64,000 bases of DNA from Leifsonia sp. 71-9 (GCF_001898805.1 NZ_MKVJ01000006.1:11861-75860); one strand, 5' to 3'. Positions 44,846-54,209 are shown, numbered from the stretch's first letter. Notes: generated from the letters alone by a model not told the origin. Made by a program: numbers and translations.

Positions 44846-45481
44846 ATGCGCCTCTATCTCGCGTCCACATCCCCCGCCCGCCTCGCCCTGCTGCGCGCAG
44901 CGGGGATCGAGCCCGTGGTCGTGCCCTCGCACGTCGACGAGCCCGCCGCCGTCGCCGCCGCCGAGGCGGAGCACGGCCCCCTGGGGCCGTCGGCGATGGT
45001 CCAGCTCCTGGCGCGGCTGAAGGCCGAAGCGGTGCGCGGCACGCTCGACGGGGAGCCGATCGACGGCCTGATCCTGGGCGGCGACTCCGCCTTCGCGATC
45101 GACGGGCTCATCCACGGCAAGCCGCATCGTCCCGAGGTCGCCCGCCAGCGGTGGCTCGCCCAGCGCGGACGCACCGGCGTGCTGCACTCGGGGCACTGGC
45201 TGATCGACCACCGCGACGGCCGCGAGAACCGGTCCGTCGGAGCGACCGCGGTCGCCTCCGTGACCTTCGCCGACGTCACCGACGCCGAGATCGACGCGTA
45301 TGTCGCCAGCGGCGAGCCGCTCGAGGTGGCGGGCGCGTTCACGATCGACAGTCTGGGCGGCCCGTTCATCACGAGCGTCGAGGGCGACCCGAGCACGGTG
45401 GTGGGGCTCTCGCTGTCGACGCTGCGCACGCTGGTGCGCGAGCTCGACGTCGAGTGGACCTCGCTCTGGAACCGTTTGTAG
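44846..45481 (+). CDS. Maf-family nucleotide pyrophosphatase
   Basis: The 211-residue product begins MRLYLASTSPARLALLRAAG with VVVPSHVDEPA, and has the acidic catalytic ILGGDSAFAIDGLIHGKP and GAFTIDSLGGPFI. Maf proteins hydrolyse non-canonical or certain canonical NTPs to the monophosphate. In actinobacteria maf commonly sits between the carboxylase epsilon gene and the biotinylated alpha gene, as here apart from the inserted block. A GTG at 44840 is an alternative start. Confidence 0.9.
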   Translation: MRLYLASTSPARLALLRAAGIEPVVVPSHVDEPAAVAAAEAEHGPLGPSAMVQLLARLKAEAVRGTLDGEPIDGLILGGDSAFAIDGLIHGKPHRPEVARQRWLAQRGRTGVLHSGHWLIDHRDGRENRSVGATAVASVTFADVTDAEIDAYVASGEPLEVAGAFTIDSLGGPFITSVEGDPSTVVGLSLSTLRTLVRELDVEWTSLWNRL

Positions 45482-45546
45482 ACCCTCCAATCATCCGAAC
45501 ACCCATTTTTGTGAGGATCGGCCAAAACGAGGGGTGCCCGGCGGCA

Positions 45547-45552
45547 TAGGCT
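45547..45552 (+). promoter_or_regulatory. -10 hexamer TAGGCT, predicted leaderless alpha-subunit start
   Basis: TAGGCT is followed by 8 nt and the GTG at 45561. No ribosome-binding site is present. Confidence 0.5.
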
Positions 45553-45560
45553 AGAGAACT

Positions 45561-47327
45561 GTGCCAGCCATCAGCAAGGTCCTCATCGCAAACCGGGGCG
45601 AGATCGCCGTCCGCGTCATCCGCGCCGCTCAGGACAGCGGGATCGGCTCCGTCGCCGTCTACGCCGACCAGGACCGCGACGCCCTCCACGTGAAGCTCGC
45701 CGACGAGGCATACGCCCTCGAAGGCACGACCAGTGCAGAGACGTACCTGGTCATCGACAAGCTGCTCTCGATCGCCCGCCGGTCCGGCGCCGACGCCGTG
45801 CACCCCGGCTACGGCTTCCTCGCCGAGAACGCCGACTTCGCCCGCGCGGTCATCGCCGCCGGCCTCACCTGGATCGGCCCGTCCCCCGAGGCGATCGAGC
45901 GCCTGGGCGACAAGGTCTCCGCGCGCCACGTCGCCGAGAAGGTCGGCGCCCCGCTCGCGCCCGGCACGCTGAACCCGGTGGCCGACGCCGCCGAGGTGCT
46001 CGAGTTCGTCGACCAGTACGGCCTCCCCGTCGCCATCAAGGCCGCGTTCGGCGGCGGCGGACGCGGCCTCAAGGTCGCCCGCGAGCGCGACGAGGTCGCC
46101 GAGCTCTTCGAGTCCGCCACCCGTGAGGCCATCGCCGCCTTCGGCCGCGGCGAGTGCTTCGTCGAGAAGTACCTCGACCAGCCGCGCCACGTCGAGACCC
46201 AGTGCCTCGCCGACGCGTACGGCAACGTGGTCGTCGTCTCGACCCGCGACTGCTCGCTGCAGCGCCGCCACCAGAAGCTCGTCGAGGAGGCCCCCGCGCC
46301 CTTCCTCACCACCGAGCAGACCGAGCAGCTCTACAGCGCCTCCAAGGCCATCCTCAAAGAGGTCGGCTACCAGGGGGCCGGCACCTGCGAGTTCCTGATC
46401 GGCAAGGACGGCACGGTCTCGTTCCTCGAGGTGAACACCCGCCTCCAGGTCGAGCACCCCGTCTCCGAGGAGGTCACCGGCATCGACCTCGTGCGCGAGC
46501 AGTTCCGCCTCGCCGAGGGCGGCACGCTCGACTACGACGACCCCGCGCCGCGCGGCCACTCGTTCGAGTTCCGCATCAACGGCGAGGACGCCGGCCGCGG
46601 CTTCATCCCCTCCCCCGGCCCCGTGCACGTCTTCAAGCCCGCCGGCGGTCCCGGCGTGCGCGTCGACAGCGGCATCCAGGCCGGCGACGAGATCAGCGGC
46701 TCGTTCGACTCCATGCTCGCCAAGCTCATCGTCACCGGCGCGAACCGCGAGGAGGCGCTCGAGCGCTCCCGCCGCGCCCTCGACGAGTTCGAGGTCGCCG
46801 GGCTGCCGACCGTCATCCCGTTCCACCGCGCGATCGTGCGCGACCCCGCCTTCGCCCCGCAGGACGGTGAGCCGTTCTCGATCTACACGCGCTGGATCGA
46901 GACCGAGTGGAACAACGAGATCGCGCCGTGGTCGGGCGAGCTGGGCGACCAGACCCCGGCCGAGCGCCGCAGCAGCGTCGTCGTCGAGGTCGAGGGCAAG
47001 CGCATCGAGGTCTCGCTCCCCGCGAAGCTCCTGACCGGCGGCGGCTCCGCCTCGGCCTCCTCCGCTCCGGCCCCGCGCCGCCGCGGCGGGTCCGGTGCGG
47101 TCGACACCGCCACCGGTGACTCCCTCACCGCCCCGATGCAGGCGACGATCGTCAAGGTCGCCGTCGCGGACGGCGACGAGGTCGTCAAGGGCGACCTCGT
47201 GCTCGTCCTCGAAGCCATGAAGATGGAGCAGCCGCTGACCGCCCACAAGGACGGCACCATCGCCGGCATCAACGCCGCCGTCGGCGAGACCGTCTCCTCC
47301 GGCCACCTCCTCCTCAACATCGTCTAG
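45561..47327 (+). CDS. Biotin-dependent acyl-CoA carboxylase alpha subunit (biotin carboxylase plus BCCP), AccA3-like
   Basis: The 588-residue product has a biotin carboxylase N domain ([20 protein letters not shown]), the ATP-grasp domain ([31 protein letters not shown]) and a C-terminal biotinyl domain from about residue 515 with the biotin Lys in [12 protein letters not shown] Ser/Ala/Arg linker separates the two. It carboxylates biotin with ATP and bicarbonate and works with the beta and epsilon subunits encoded at 38346-40174; BirA at 37481 would biotinylate it. The protein is complete. Confidence 0.95.
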   Translation: MPAISKVLIANRGEIAVRVIRAAQDSGIGSVAVYADQDRDALHVKLADEAYALEGTTSAETYLVIDKLLSIARRSGADAVHPGYGFLAENADFARAVIAAGLTWIGPSPEAIERLGDKVSARHVAEKVGAPLAPGTLNPVADAAEVLEFVDQYGLPVAIKAAFGGGGRGLKVARERDEVAELFESATREAIAAFGRGECFVEKYLDQPRHVETQCLADAYGNVVVVSTRDCSLQRRHQKLVEEAPAPFLTTEQTEQLYSASKAILKEVGYQGAGTCEFLIGKDGTVSFLEVNTRLQVEHPVSEEVTGIDLVREQFRLAEGGTLDYDDPAPRGHSFEFRINGEDAGRGFIPSPGPVHVFKPAGGPGVRVDSGIQAGDEISGSFDSMLAKLIVTGANREEALERSRRALDEFEVAGLPTVIPFHRAIVRDPAFAPQDGEPFSIYTRWIETEWNNEIAPWSGELGDQTPAERRSSVVVEVEGKRIEVSLPAKLLTGGGSASASSAPAPRRRGGSGAVDTATGDSLTAPMQATIVKVAVADGDEVVKGDLVLVLEAMKMEQPLTAHKDGTIAGINAAVGETVSSGHLLLNIV

Positions 47328-47343
47328 CCCCCCGCGCGTCCCT

Positions 47344-47390
47344 GGAACTCCGGAGATCTCGCGCTTCATGAGGCGAGGCTCCGGAGTTCC
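47344..47390. terminator. Long hairpin at convergent gene ends
   Basis: Perfect arms GGAACTCCGGAG (47344-47355) and CTCCGGAGTTCC (47379-47390), with inner CTCGC and GCGAG pairing too, form a long stem with a small loop. There is no T-run. It lies 17 bp past the alpha-subunit stop and includes the last codons of the convergent gene at 47366. It could slow transcription or protect both 3' ends. Confidence 0.6.
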
Positions 47391-48244
47391 GGCATTCTCA
47401 GCGGCGCGTCACGCACGTTCTCCGGAACAGCGAGCGCGGCCTCGATCGCGGACTCGACCTGCCGCCACTCCTGGAGCACCTGACGCGCGGAGAACCTGAG
47501 GACGCGGTGGCCACGGCGCACCAGCTCCGCATCACGATGGCGATCCCGCTCGAACGCGTCGCGGTCGGAGTGGAACGCATACCCGTCGAGTTCGACGAGC
47601 AACCTTCCGTCGATACGCATGTCCACTCGTCCGGCGCCGCGAACGTGCAGTTGCTGTTCGACATGGTGTCCCCGTCGCTCCAATCGCTGCCGTGCGAGGG
47701 ACTCCACACCGGACTCGGCACCGGGCCGCGCGAGCCGCACGATCGCGCGCGTCCAATTCGGCTCCGTGTCGAAGAGGACCGGCAGGTCGGCGAGACTCAC
47801 CAGCCGGGATGAGAGAGCGGTGTCGAGGACGGCGACGGCGTCCTCGGTGGGCGCACAGCGGACGACCGAACGCAGGCAGTCCGCGACGGACACTCTCCAC
47901 ACCTCTCGGCTCTCTCCGCGCGTGACCCAGTGCCGAACACTTCGGTCATCGAGGGCGGCGAGCCGCGTGGCCTTGGCCGGGACCGTGACATGCAGGCGGG
48001 CCTCCTGCCCGGCCCACAACCCGTAGGTCCCCGCGGCAGGGAGGCAGGAGAGTCTGCCACCCGCACGCACCGCGGCGACCGCCGAGCCAGGAGCCGTGGG
48101 GAGCGCGTAGACGCCGCGCCGCGGCCGGAAGAGGCGCCCGTCGCGGACGCGCCGTCCGAGCTCCTCCGCCGTCGCGCCGGCGCCGAGAAGTTGTCCGAGT
48201 GAGGCGATGCCGCCTCGCTCCCCCAGGGTCGTCGTCCAGTCCAT
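47366..48244 (-). CDS. AbiEi-like/DUF559 domain protein
   Basis: The 292-residue product has a short N-terminal winged-helix-like part (IASLGQLLGAGATAEELGRR; FRPRRGVYALP) as in AbiEi-type antitoxins. Its C-terminal DUF559 region resembles very-short-patch-repair nucleases: RRGHHVEQQLHVRGAGRVDM, LLVELDGYAFHSDRDAFERD and HRVLRFSARQVL. The V-E-L-D-G-x-x-x-H pattern fits a PD-(D/E)XK active site. No toxin partner gene is adjacent. Such proteins are common and variable in actinobacteria; the role is unknown. CAGGCT ending 6 nt before the ATG may be its -10. Confidence 0.72.
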   Translation of the reverse strand: MDWTTTLGERGGIASLGQLLGAGATAEELGRRVRDGRLFRPRRGVYALPTAPGSAVAAVRAGGRLSCLPAAGTYGLWAGQEARLHVTVPAKATRLAALDDRSVRHWVTRGESREVWRVSVADCLRSVVRCAPTEDAVAVLDTALSSRLVSLADLPVLFDTEPNWTRAIVRLARPGAESGVESLARQRLERRGHHVEQQLHVRGAGRVDMRIDGRLLVELDGYAFHSDRDAFERDRHRDAELVRRGHRVLRFSARQVLQEWRQVESAIEAALAVPENVRDAPLRMPELRSLAS

Positions 48245-48422
48245 GCGTACAGCCTGAAGTGTCCGGCCGCCATCGAGTGGTTCGACGGCGATACCCGTGG
48301 ATAAGCGGTGTCGCGCCCGAGCTGTGCTGTGAACCGTAACTCCGGCGACTCAGGTCGGCGCGCCGCTCAGCTCACCGTTCGAACGGCAAAACGTCTCGGA
48401 TCGGGCAGAATCGCCGGAATTG

Positions 48423-48453
48423 CTGGGGAGGTGAGGGCGACTGGGGAGGTGAG
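48423..48453. repeat. Direct repeat of a 13-mer
   Basis: CTGGGGAGGTGAG occurs at 48423-48435 and 48441-48453 in the 224-bp gap between the DUF559 gene and the antiporter stop. Nothing else in that gap stands out. Confidence 0.6.
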
Positions 48454-48468
48454 ACGACGCCCGGCAGC

Positions 48469-50136
48469 TCAGTCTTCGGGGGGTGAGCCTTTCAGGGAGA
48501 TGCTGATCTCGTCGGCGTCGAGGTTGGTGAGGGCGGAGGCGAGCACGTCGGCGTCGAAGGTGCCGTCGTCGCGGGCGTCGAGCAGGGCGGTGCGCTGGGC
48601 GTGGAGGCGGTCGAGCGCGAACTTCTTCATGACCTCCATGTTCTCCGGGGTGCGCTCGCGCGACTCGGGCAGCGGGATGTGCTTCGCCGCGTCGTGGAGC
48701 ATCGACATCACCCGCTGGCGCTCCTCGTTCTGCGCCGCTCGGTCCACCTGGGCCGGCTTCACCAGCTTGAGCAGCCAGCCGATGGTGCCGCCCTGGATGA
48801 GCAGCGAGCCGGCCGCCACGAGGAACGCGATGAGGATGAGGACGGGACGGGACGGGGTGCCCTCGACGGGGAGCGTCTGGGCGGCCGCGACGGTGACCGC
48901 CCCGCGCATCCCGGCCCAGACCACGATGGTGCCCTCGCGCCAACCGAGGGGCGCGCCGGCGAAGTAGTCGATGTCGGCGAGCGTGCGGCGCAGGCGGGTC
49001 GTGAAGCGCCCGACGTCCTTCTCGGAGGGCACGCGCCCGCTGCCGGGGCCGCCGGTGCGCACGAGCGCCTTCGGGTCGTTGTCGGCGTCCGCGATCCGTT
49101 GCTGCATGGTCTCGATGCGCGGCCGGAGCTTCTCGCTGCGCCGCGCCCGGCTGCCGAGCGAGCGCAGGAGCGGCGCGACGTACGCGGCGCGCACGAGGAT
49201 GGTCAGCAGCAGCGCTCCGGCGGCCACGAGCGCGGCGGGGAGGACGCCCTCGTGCACCTTCTCGACCTTCTGCACGATGCCGAACAGCTGCAGGCCCATC
49301 GTGAGGAAGACCATGCCCTCCAGGACGAGCTCCACGGTGCGCCAGTTCTGGGCGTCCGAGAGGCGGTGCTGGGGCGAGAGCACGCGGGGCGCGCGGCTCC
49401 CGGTGACGAGCCCGGCGACCACGGCGGCGACGAGACCGGAGGCGCCGAGCGCCTCGGCGGGCAGGGAGGCGATGAAGGGCACGGTGAACGAGATGACCGT
49501 GTTGACGGTCGCGTCGGTCACCCGCGCCCGCACGATCAGGTTGACCCGGCCGACCACCCAGCCGAAGACCACCGCGATCACGACCGAGTAGGTGAAGGTC
49601 CAGATGACCGTCCCGATGGCGAAGGAGGCGGCGGCCGCAGCGATCGCGGCCCGCAGCAGCACGAGCGCGGTCGCGTCGTTCAGGAGGCTCTCGCCCTCCA
49701 GGATCGCGACCACGCGCGGGGAGACGCCGCTCTTCTTGACGATGGAGGTCGCGACCGCGTCCGTCGGGCTGACGATGGCGCCGAGCGCGATGCCCCAGGC
49801 GAGGTCGAGGCCCGGGATCGCCCAGGAGAAGAAGAACCCGAGAATCACCGAGCTGAGCACGACGAGCAGCACCGAGAGGCCGCCGATCGCCGTGAACTCG
49901 CGGCGGAAGTTCATCGACGGCATGGACACCGACGCGGAGTACAGGAGGGGCGGCAGGATGCCGGCGAGGATCCACTGCGGCTCGATGTCGACGGCCGGCA
50001 CGAACGGCAGGAGGCTGACGAGGATCCCGGCGATGACCAGGATCAGCGGCGATGCGACACCGAACTTCGGGCCGATGGTGGTCGCGGCCGCGATGGCCAG
50101 GACGGCGAGGACGCCGACGACGAGTCCGATCTCCAT
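48469..50136 (-). CDS. CPA1-type Na+/H+ antiporter
   Basis: The 555-residue protein has about 12 membrane segments in the first 400 residues. It carries the ion-site region GAIVSPTDAVATSIVKKSG and EGESLLNDATALVLL, the Asn-Asp motif of CPA1 exchangers. The C-terminal 150 residues form a hydrophilic regulatory tail. It exchanges Na+ or K+ for H+ at the plasma membrane. The ATG at 50136 follows TAGGGT by 7 nt. It ends near a repeated 13-mer. Confidence 0.9.
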   Translation of the reverse strand: MEIGLVVGVLAVLAIAAATTIGPKFGVASPLILVIAGILVSLLPFVPAVDIEPQWILAGILPPLLYSASVSMPSMNFRREFTAIGGLSVLLVVLSSVILGFFFSWAIPGLDLAWGIALGAIVSPTDAVATSIVKKSGVSPRVVAILEGESLLNDATALVLLRAAIAAAAASFAIGTVIWTFTYSVVIAVVFGWVVGRVNLIVRARVTDATVNTVISFTVPFIASLPAEALGASGLVAAVVAGLVTGSRAPRVLSPQHRLSDAQNWRTVELVLEGMVFLTMGLQLFGIVQKVEKVHEGVLPAALVAAGALLLTILVRAAYVAPLLRSLGSRARRSEKLRPRIETMQQRIADADNDPKALVRTGGPGSGRVPSEKDVGRFTTRLRRTLADIDYFAGAPLGWREGTIVVWAGMRGAVTVAAAQTLPVEGTPSRPVLILIAFLVAAGSLLIQGGTIGWLLKLVKPAQVDRAAQNEERQRVMSMLHDAAKHIPLPESRERTPENMEVMKKFALDRLHAQRTALLDARDDGTFDADVLASALTNLDADEISISLKGSPPED

Positions 50137-50143
50137 GCCCCGG

Positions 50144-50149
50144 ACCCTA
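50144..50149 (-). promoter_or_regulatory. -10 hexamer TAGGGT, predicted leaderless antiporter
   Basis: TAGGGT on the - strand ends 7 nt before the ATG at 50136, in the 15-bp gap after the flavoprotein gene. Confidence 0.5.
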
Positions 50150-50151
50150 CC

Positions 50152-51588
50152 TCAGAGGACGATGTGCATGGCGCGCGCGGCGTCCGAGATCGAGCCGGAG
50201 AGCGAGGGGTAGACGGTGAAGGCGCGGGCGACCTGGTCGACCGTCAGACGGTGCTCCACGGCGAGCGCGAGCGGGAAGATCAGCTCGGACGCGCGGGGGG
50301 CGACGATGACACCGCCGATGACGGTGCCGGAGCCCGTGCGGGCGAACAGCTTCACGAAGCCGTCCCGCAGGCCGAGCATCTTCGCGCGCGGGTTGGACTT
50401 GAGCGGCAGTTTGTAGATGTCGCCCTGGGCGATGCCGTCCTCGATCTGCTTCTGGTTCCAGCCGACCGTGGCGATCTCGGGCTGGGTGAAGATGTTCGAG
50501 GTCACGTTGCGCAGCTCGATCGGGTTGACCGCGTCGCCCATCGCGTGGAACACCGCCGTGCGCCCCTGCATCGAGGCGACGGAGGCGAGCGGCAGCAGGT
50601 CGGAGCAGTCGCCCGCCGCGTAGATGTTGGGGATGGAGGTGCGCGCGACGCGGTTGACGCGGATGTGGCCGGACGGCGTCTGCTGGATGCCGGCCTCCTC
50701 CAGCCCGATGCCCGCGGTGTTCGGGATGGAGCCGACGGCCATGAGGCAGTGGCTGCCCTCGACGGTGCGGCCGTCCGCCAGGGTCGCGACGACGCCGTTC
50801 TCGGTGCGCACCACGGATTCGGCGCGGGACTTCGAGAGCACCTGCATGCCGTTGCGCTTGAAGACGTTCTCGATGACGCGGGCCGCGTCGGCATCCTCCC
50901 CCGGGAGCACCTGGTCCCGGGACGAGATGAGCGTGACCTTCGAGCCGAGCGCGGTGTAGGCGGAGGCGAACTCGGCGCCGGTCACTCCCGACCCGACCAC
51001 GATGAGGTGCTCCGGCACCGAGTCGAGATCGTAGAGCTGCGTCCAGGTGAGGATGCGCTCCCCGTCCGGGACGGCGGTGGGGAGCACGCGCGGGCGCGCG
51101 CCGACCGCGATGACGATCGTGTCGGCCTCCACCCGGTCGAAGTCGGTGCCTGAGCCGCCGCGGGCGGTCGAGACGATGATCGCGCCGTCGCCGTCGAGCC
51201 GGCCCTCGCCGTTCACGATGTGCACGCCGGCGCGGACGAGCTCGGCGCGCATGTCCTCCGACTGCTGGCGGGCGAGGCCCATCAGCCGTTTGTTGACCGC
51301 GGCGAGGTTGACCGCGATGTCGGGGCGCACCGGCTTGCCGTGGGCGCCGCGCGAGAAGAACTGCACACCCAGGTCCGCGGCCTCGCCGATGGCGTTGGTG
51401 GCCTCGGCCGTCGCGATGAGGCTCTTCGAGGGGACGACGTCGGTGATGACGGCGGAGCCGCCGACGCCCGACCGCTCGACCAGGGTCACGTCGGCTCCGA
51501 GCTGAGCGCCCGCGATCGCCGCCTCGTATCCGCCCGGTCCGCCGCCGAGCACGGCGATGCGCTGCTTGCGCTCGAATTCAAAGGCCAT
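50152..51588 (-). CDS. LpdA-type NAD(P)H-quinone oxidoreductase (lipoamide dehydrogenase-like)
   Basis: The 478-residue flavoprotein has FAD-binding IAVLGGGPGGYEAAIAGAQL, the NAD(P) motif VVGSGVTGAEFASAYTALG and the dimerisation domain with FTVYPSLSGSISDAAR. At the usual redox disulfide it reads GVGGSAVITDVVPSKSLIA, with no CxxxxC pair. That matches the mycobacterial LpdA (Rv3303c) group, which reduces quinones rather than lipoamide. Its nearness to PNP and phospho-sugar mutase genes mirrors the mycobacterial region. The ATG at 51588 gives the best N terminus. Confidence 0.86.
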   Translation of the reverse strand: MAFEFERKQRIAVLGGGPGGYEAAIAGAQLGADVTLVERSGVGGSAVITDVVPSKSLIATAEATNAIGEAADLGVQFFSRGAHGKPVRPDIAVNLAAVNKRLMGLARQQSEDMRAELVRAGVHIVNGEGRLDGDGAIIVSTARGGSGTDFDRVEADTIVIAVGARPRVLPTAVPDGERILTWTQLYDLDSVPEHLIVVGSGVTGAEFASAYTALGSKVTLISSRDQVLPGEDADAARVIENVFKRNGMQVLSKSRAESVVRTENGVVATLADGRTVEGSHCLMAVGSIPNTAGIGLEEAGIQQTPSGHIRVNRVARTSIPNIYAAGDCSDLLPLASVASMQGRTAVFHAMGDAVNPIELRNVTSNIFTQPEIATVGWNQKQIEDGIAQGDIYKLPLKSNPRAKMLGLRDGFVKLFARTGSGTVIGGVIVAPRASELIFPLALAVEHRLTVDQVARAFTVYPSLSGSISDAARAMHIVL

Positions 51589-51660
51589 GCACACCATTCT
51601 TCCGCATGCGCACGCGCCGATGCGCATCCCGCCGCTCCTGGACGGCCCGGGCGTGCTCAG

Positions 51661-51666
51661 TAGAGT
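51661..51666 (+). promoter_or_regulatory. -10 hexamer TAGAGT, predicted leaderless PNP
   Basis: TAGAGT is followed by 6 nt and the ATG at 51673, divergent from the flavoprotein gene. Confidence 0.5.
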
Positions 51667-51672
51667 TGGCTC

Positions 51673-52506
51673 ATGCTCGAAACGAACACGAATCCCCTCG
51701 ACGACCCCCAGGCCGACCCGTTCGCGGTCGCCCGCCAGGCGGCGGAGCAGCTGGCCGAGAAGACCGGCGTCGAGAAGCACGACATCGCACTCACACTCGG
51801 CTCCGGCTGGGGCAAGGCGGCGGACCTCATCGGCGAGACCACCGCGACGATCCCCGCGACCGAGATCGTGGGCTTCGGCAAGCCCGCGCTCGCCGGCCAC
51901 GTCGGCACGCTCCGCTCGGTGCTGCTGCCGAGCGGCAAGCGCGCCCTGGTCATCGGCGCCCGCACCCACTACTACGAGGGCCACGGCGTGCGCCGGGTCG
52001 TGCACAGCGTGCGCACCGCGGCCGCGACCGGCGCGACCACGATGATCCTCACCAACGGCGCGGGAGGCATCAAGGAGCACTGGAAGCCCGGGACGCCCGT
52101 GCTGATCAGCGACCACATCAACCTCACCGCGGACTCCCCGCTGGAGGGGGCGACCTTCATCGACCTGACCGACCTGTACTCGAGCAGCCTCCGCGAGCTC
52201 GCGAAGTCGATCGACGGCTCGCTCGACGAGGGCGTGTACACGCAGTTCCGCGGCCCGCACTACGAGACGCCGGCCGAGGTGCAGATGGCGAAGACGATCG
52301 GCGGCCACATCGTCGGCATGTCGACCGCCCTGGAGGCCATCGCCGCCCGTCAGGCCGGGATGGAGATCCTGGGCATGTCGCTCATCACCAACCTGGCCGC
52401 CGGCATCCAGAAGACCCCGCTGAGCCACGCCGAGGTCATCGAGGCGGGCCAGGAGGCCGAGCCGGTGATCAGCGCGCTCCTCGCCCGGATCGTGGCGGCA
52501 CTGTGA
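51673..52506 (+). CDS. Purine-nucleoside phosphorylase (trimeric class)
   Basis: The 277-residue product has LTLGSGWGKAADLIGE, the phosphate-site ARTHYYEGHGVRRVV, LTNGAGGIKEHW, QFRGPHYETPAEVQM and GMSLITNLAAGIQ. The Asn in the last motif marks the guanine/hypoxanthine-specific trimeric class. It cleaves purine nucleosides to base and (deoxy)ribose-1-phosphate in the cytoplasm. The stop overlaps the GTG of the phospho-sugar mutase, which could use the sugar phosphate formed. Confidence 0.93.
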   Translation: MLETNTNPLDDPQADPFAVARQAAEQLAEKTGVEKHDIALTLGSGWGKAADLIGETTATIPATEIVGFGKPALAGHVGTLRSVLLPSGKRALVIGARTHYYEGHGVRRVVHSVRTAAATGATTMILTNGAGGIKEHWKPGTPVLISDHINLTADSPLEGATFIDLTDLYSSSLRELAKSIDGSLDEGVYTQFRGPHYETPAEVQMAKTIGGHIVGMSTALEAIAARQAGMEILGMSLITNLAAGIQKTPLSHAEVIEAGQEAEPVISALLARIVAAL

Positions 52507-54209
52507 GCGCCGCGCTCGACACCGACGCGCTGCTCGCCGCGGCGCGCGCCTGGCAGGAGCAGGACCCGGACCCGGAGACCCGCGCCGAACTGGAGGCGCT
52601 GGTCGCCGCGGCCGCCGAGGGCGACGCGGACGCCGTGGCCGACCTCCATTCGCGCTTCGACACCCGCCTCGCCTTCGGCACCGCCGGGCTGCGCGGCGAG
52701 ATCGCGGCCGGCCCCAACCGGATGAACCGCGTGCTGGTCTCGCAGGCCGCCGCCGGGTTCGCGCGGTGGCTGCTGGAGCACACGCCCGTCGGCACGCCGT
52801 CCGTCGTCATCGGCTACGACGGCCGCAAGAACTCCGACGTCTTCGCGCGCGACACGGCGGAGCTGATGGCGGGCGCCGGCGTGCGCGCCGTGCTGCTCCC
52901 CCGCCTGCTGCCGACCCCCGTCCTCGCGTTCGCGGTGCGCCACCTCGACGTGAGCGCGGGCGTGATGGTCACCGCCAGCCACAACCCGCCCAACGACAAC
53001 GGGTACAAGGTCTATCTCGGCGGTGTGGACCACGGGTCGCAGATCGTCTCGCCGACGGACGCCGAGATCGCCGCGCAGATCCTCGATGTTGCCTCGGGGA
53101 GCGTGCTCGACCTCCCGCGCTCGGAGCAGTACGAGATCGCGTCCGACGACGTCGAGCGCGCGTACATCGAGGCCACCGCGACGGTCGCGACGACCGATGC
53201 GCCGCGCGATGCCGTCTCGTACGCCTACACCGCCATGCACGGCGTGGGCTGGCGCACGGCCCGCGAGGTGTTCGCGGCCGCCGGGTTCGCCGAGCCGGAG
53301 GTCGTGGCCGCGCAGATCGATCCCGACCCGGCTTTCCCCACGGTCTCGTTCCCGAACCCGGAGGAGCCGGGCGCGATGGATCTCGCGTTCGAGACGGCCA
53401 GGGCCGCCGGCGTCGACCTCGTGATCGCCAATGATCCCGACGCGGACCGCCTCGCGGTCGCCATCCCGGACGCCGCGTCGGAGCAGGGATACCGCCGGCT
53501 CAGCGGCAACGAGGTGGGGGGCCTGCTCGGCTGGCGTGCCGCCGAGCTCGCCGAGGCGTCCGCCGGGGACGGTGCGCCCGACGGCGTCCTCGCCTGCTCG
53601 ATCGTCTCCTCCCCCGCTCTGGCCGCGGTCGCGACCGCGTACCACCTCGACTTCGCCGACACCCTCACCGGGTTCAAGTGGGTCTCGCGCGCGCCCGGGC
53701 TGATCTTCGGGTTCGAGGAGGCTCTGGGCTACCTCGTGAACCCGGGGACCGTGCGCGACAAGGACGGCATCTCCGCCGCGACGGCCCTGCTCGACCTGGC
53801 GGCGACGCTCGCCGCCCAGGGGCAGACGATCGCCGACCGGCTGGACGCGTTCGCCGAGAAGTTCGGCTATTTCGCCAGCGAACAGATCTCGATCCGGGTG
53901 ACCGTCCTCTCCCGTATCGGCGAGATCATGGCCGCCCTGCGCGCGACGCCGCCGAGCCGGCTCGGCGACGTGCGCGTGGAGCAGATCGACGACCTGCGTG
54001 ACGGCTTCGAGGGGCTCCCCCCGAGCGATGTGCTGCGCATCCTGCTCGCCGACGGTTCGCGCGTGATGGTCCGCCCCAGCGGGACCGAGCCCAAGCTGAA
54101 GATCTACATCGACGCGTCGAGCGACGAGGGCACGGTCGACGAGCGCCGCAGCACGGCGACCGCGCGCGTCGCAGCGCTCGGTGAGGCGATGCGCGCTCTC
54201 ACGGCGTAG
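52503..54209 (+). CDS. Phospho-sugar mutase (PGM/PMM family), possible phosphopentomutase
   Basis: The 568-residue product is an alpha-D-phosphohexomutase superfamily enzyme. Phosphoserine is in MVTASHNPPNDNGYKVYL, the metal loop is NDPDADRLAVAIP, the sugar-binding loop is GFEEALGYLV and the phosphate-binding loop is RPSGTEPKLKIYI. Translation is coupled to PNP by a GTGA overlap. That suggests conversion of (deoxy)ribose-1-phosphate to the 5-phosphate, as proposed for mycobacterial pmmB beside deoD. A glucose or mannose phosphate role remains possible. The end overlaps the convergent MFS gene. Confidence 0.88.
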   Translation: MSAALDTDALLAAARAWQEQDPDPETRAELEALVAAAAEGDADAVADLHSRFDTRLAFGTAGLRGEIAAGPNRMNRVLVSQAAAGFARWLLEHTPVGTPSVVIGYDGRKNSDVFARDTAELMAGAGVRAVLLPRLLPTPVLAFAVRHLDVSAGVMVTASHNPPNDNGYKVYLGGVDHGSQIVSPTDAEIAAQILDVASGSVLDLPRSEQYEIASDDVERAYIEATATVATTDAPRDAVSYAYTAMHGVGWRTAREVFAAAGFAEPEVVAAQIDPDPAFPTVSFPNPEEPGAMDLAFETARAAGVDLVIANDPDADRLAVAIPDAASEQGYRRLSGNEVGGLLGWRAAELAEASAGDGAPDGVLACSIVSSPALAAVATAYHLDFADTLTGFKWVSRAPGLIFGFEEALGYLVNPGTVRDKDGISAATALLDLAATLAAQGQTIADRLDAFAEKFGYFASEQISIRVTVLSRIGEIMAALRATPPSRLGDVRVEQIDDLRDGFEGLPPSDVLRILLADGSRVMVRPSGTEPKLKIYIDASSDEGTVDERRSTATARVAALGEAMRALTA

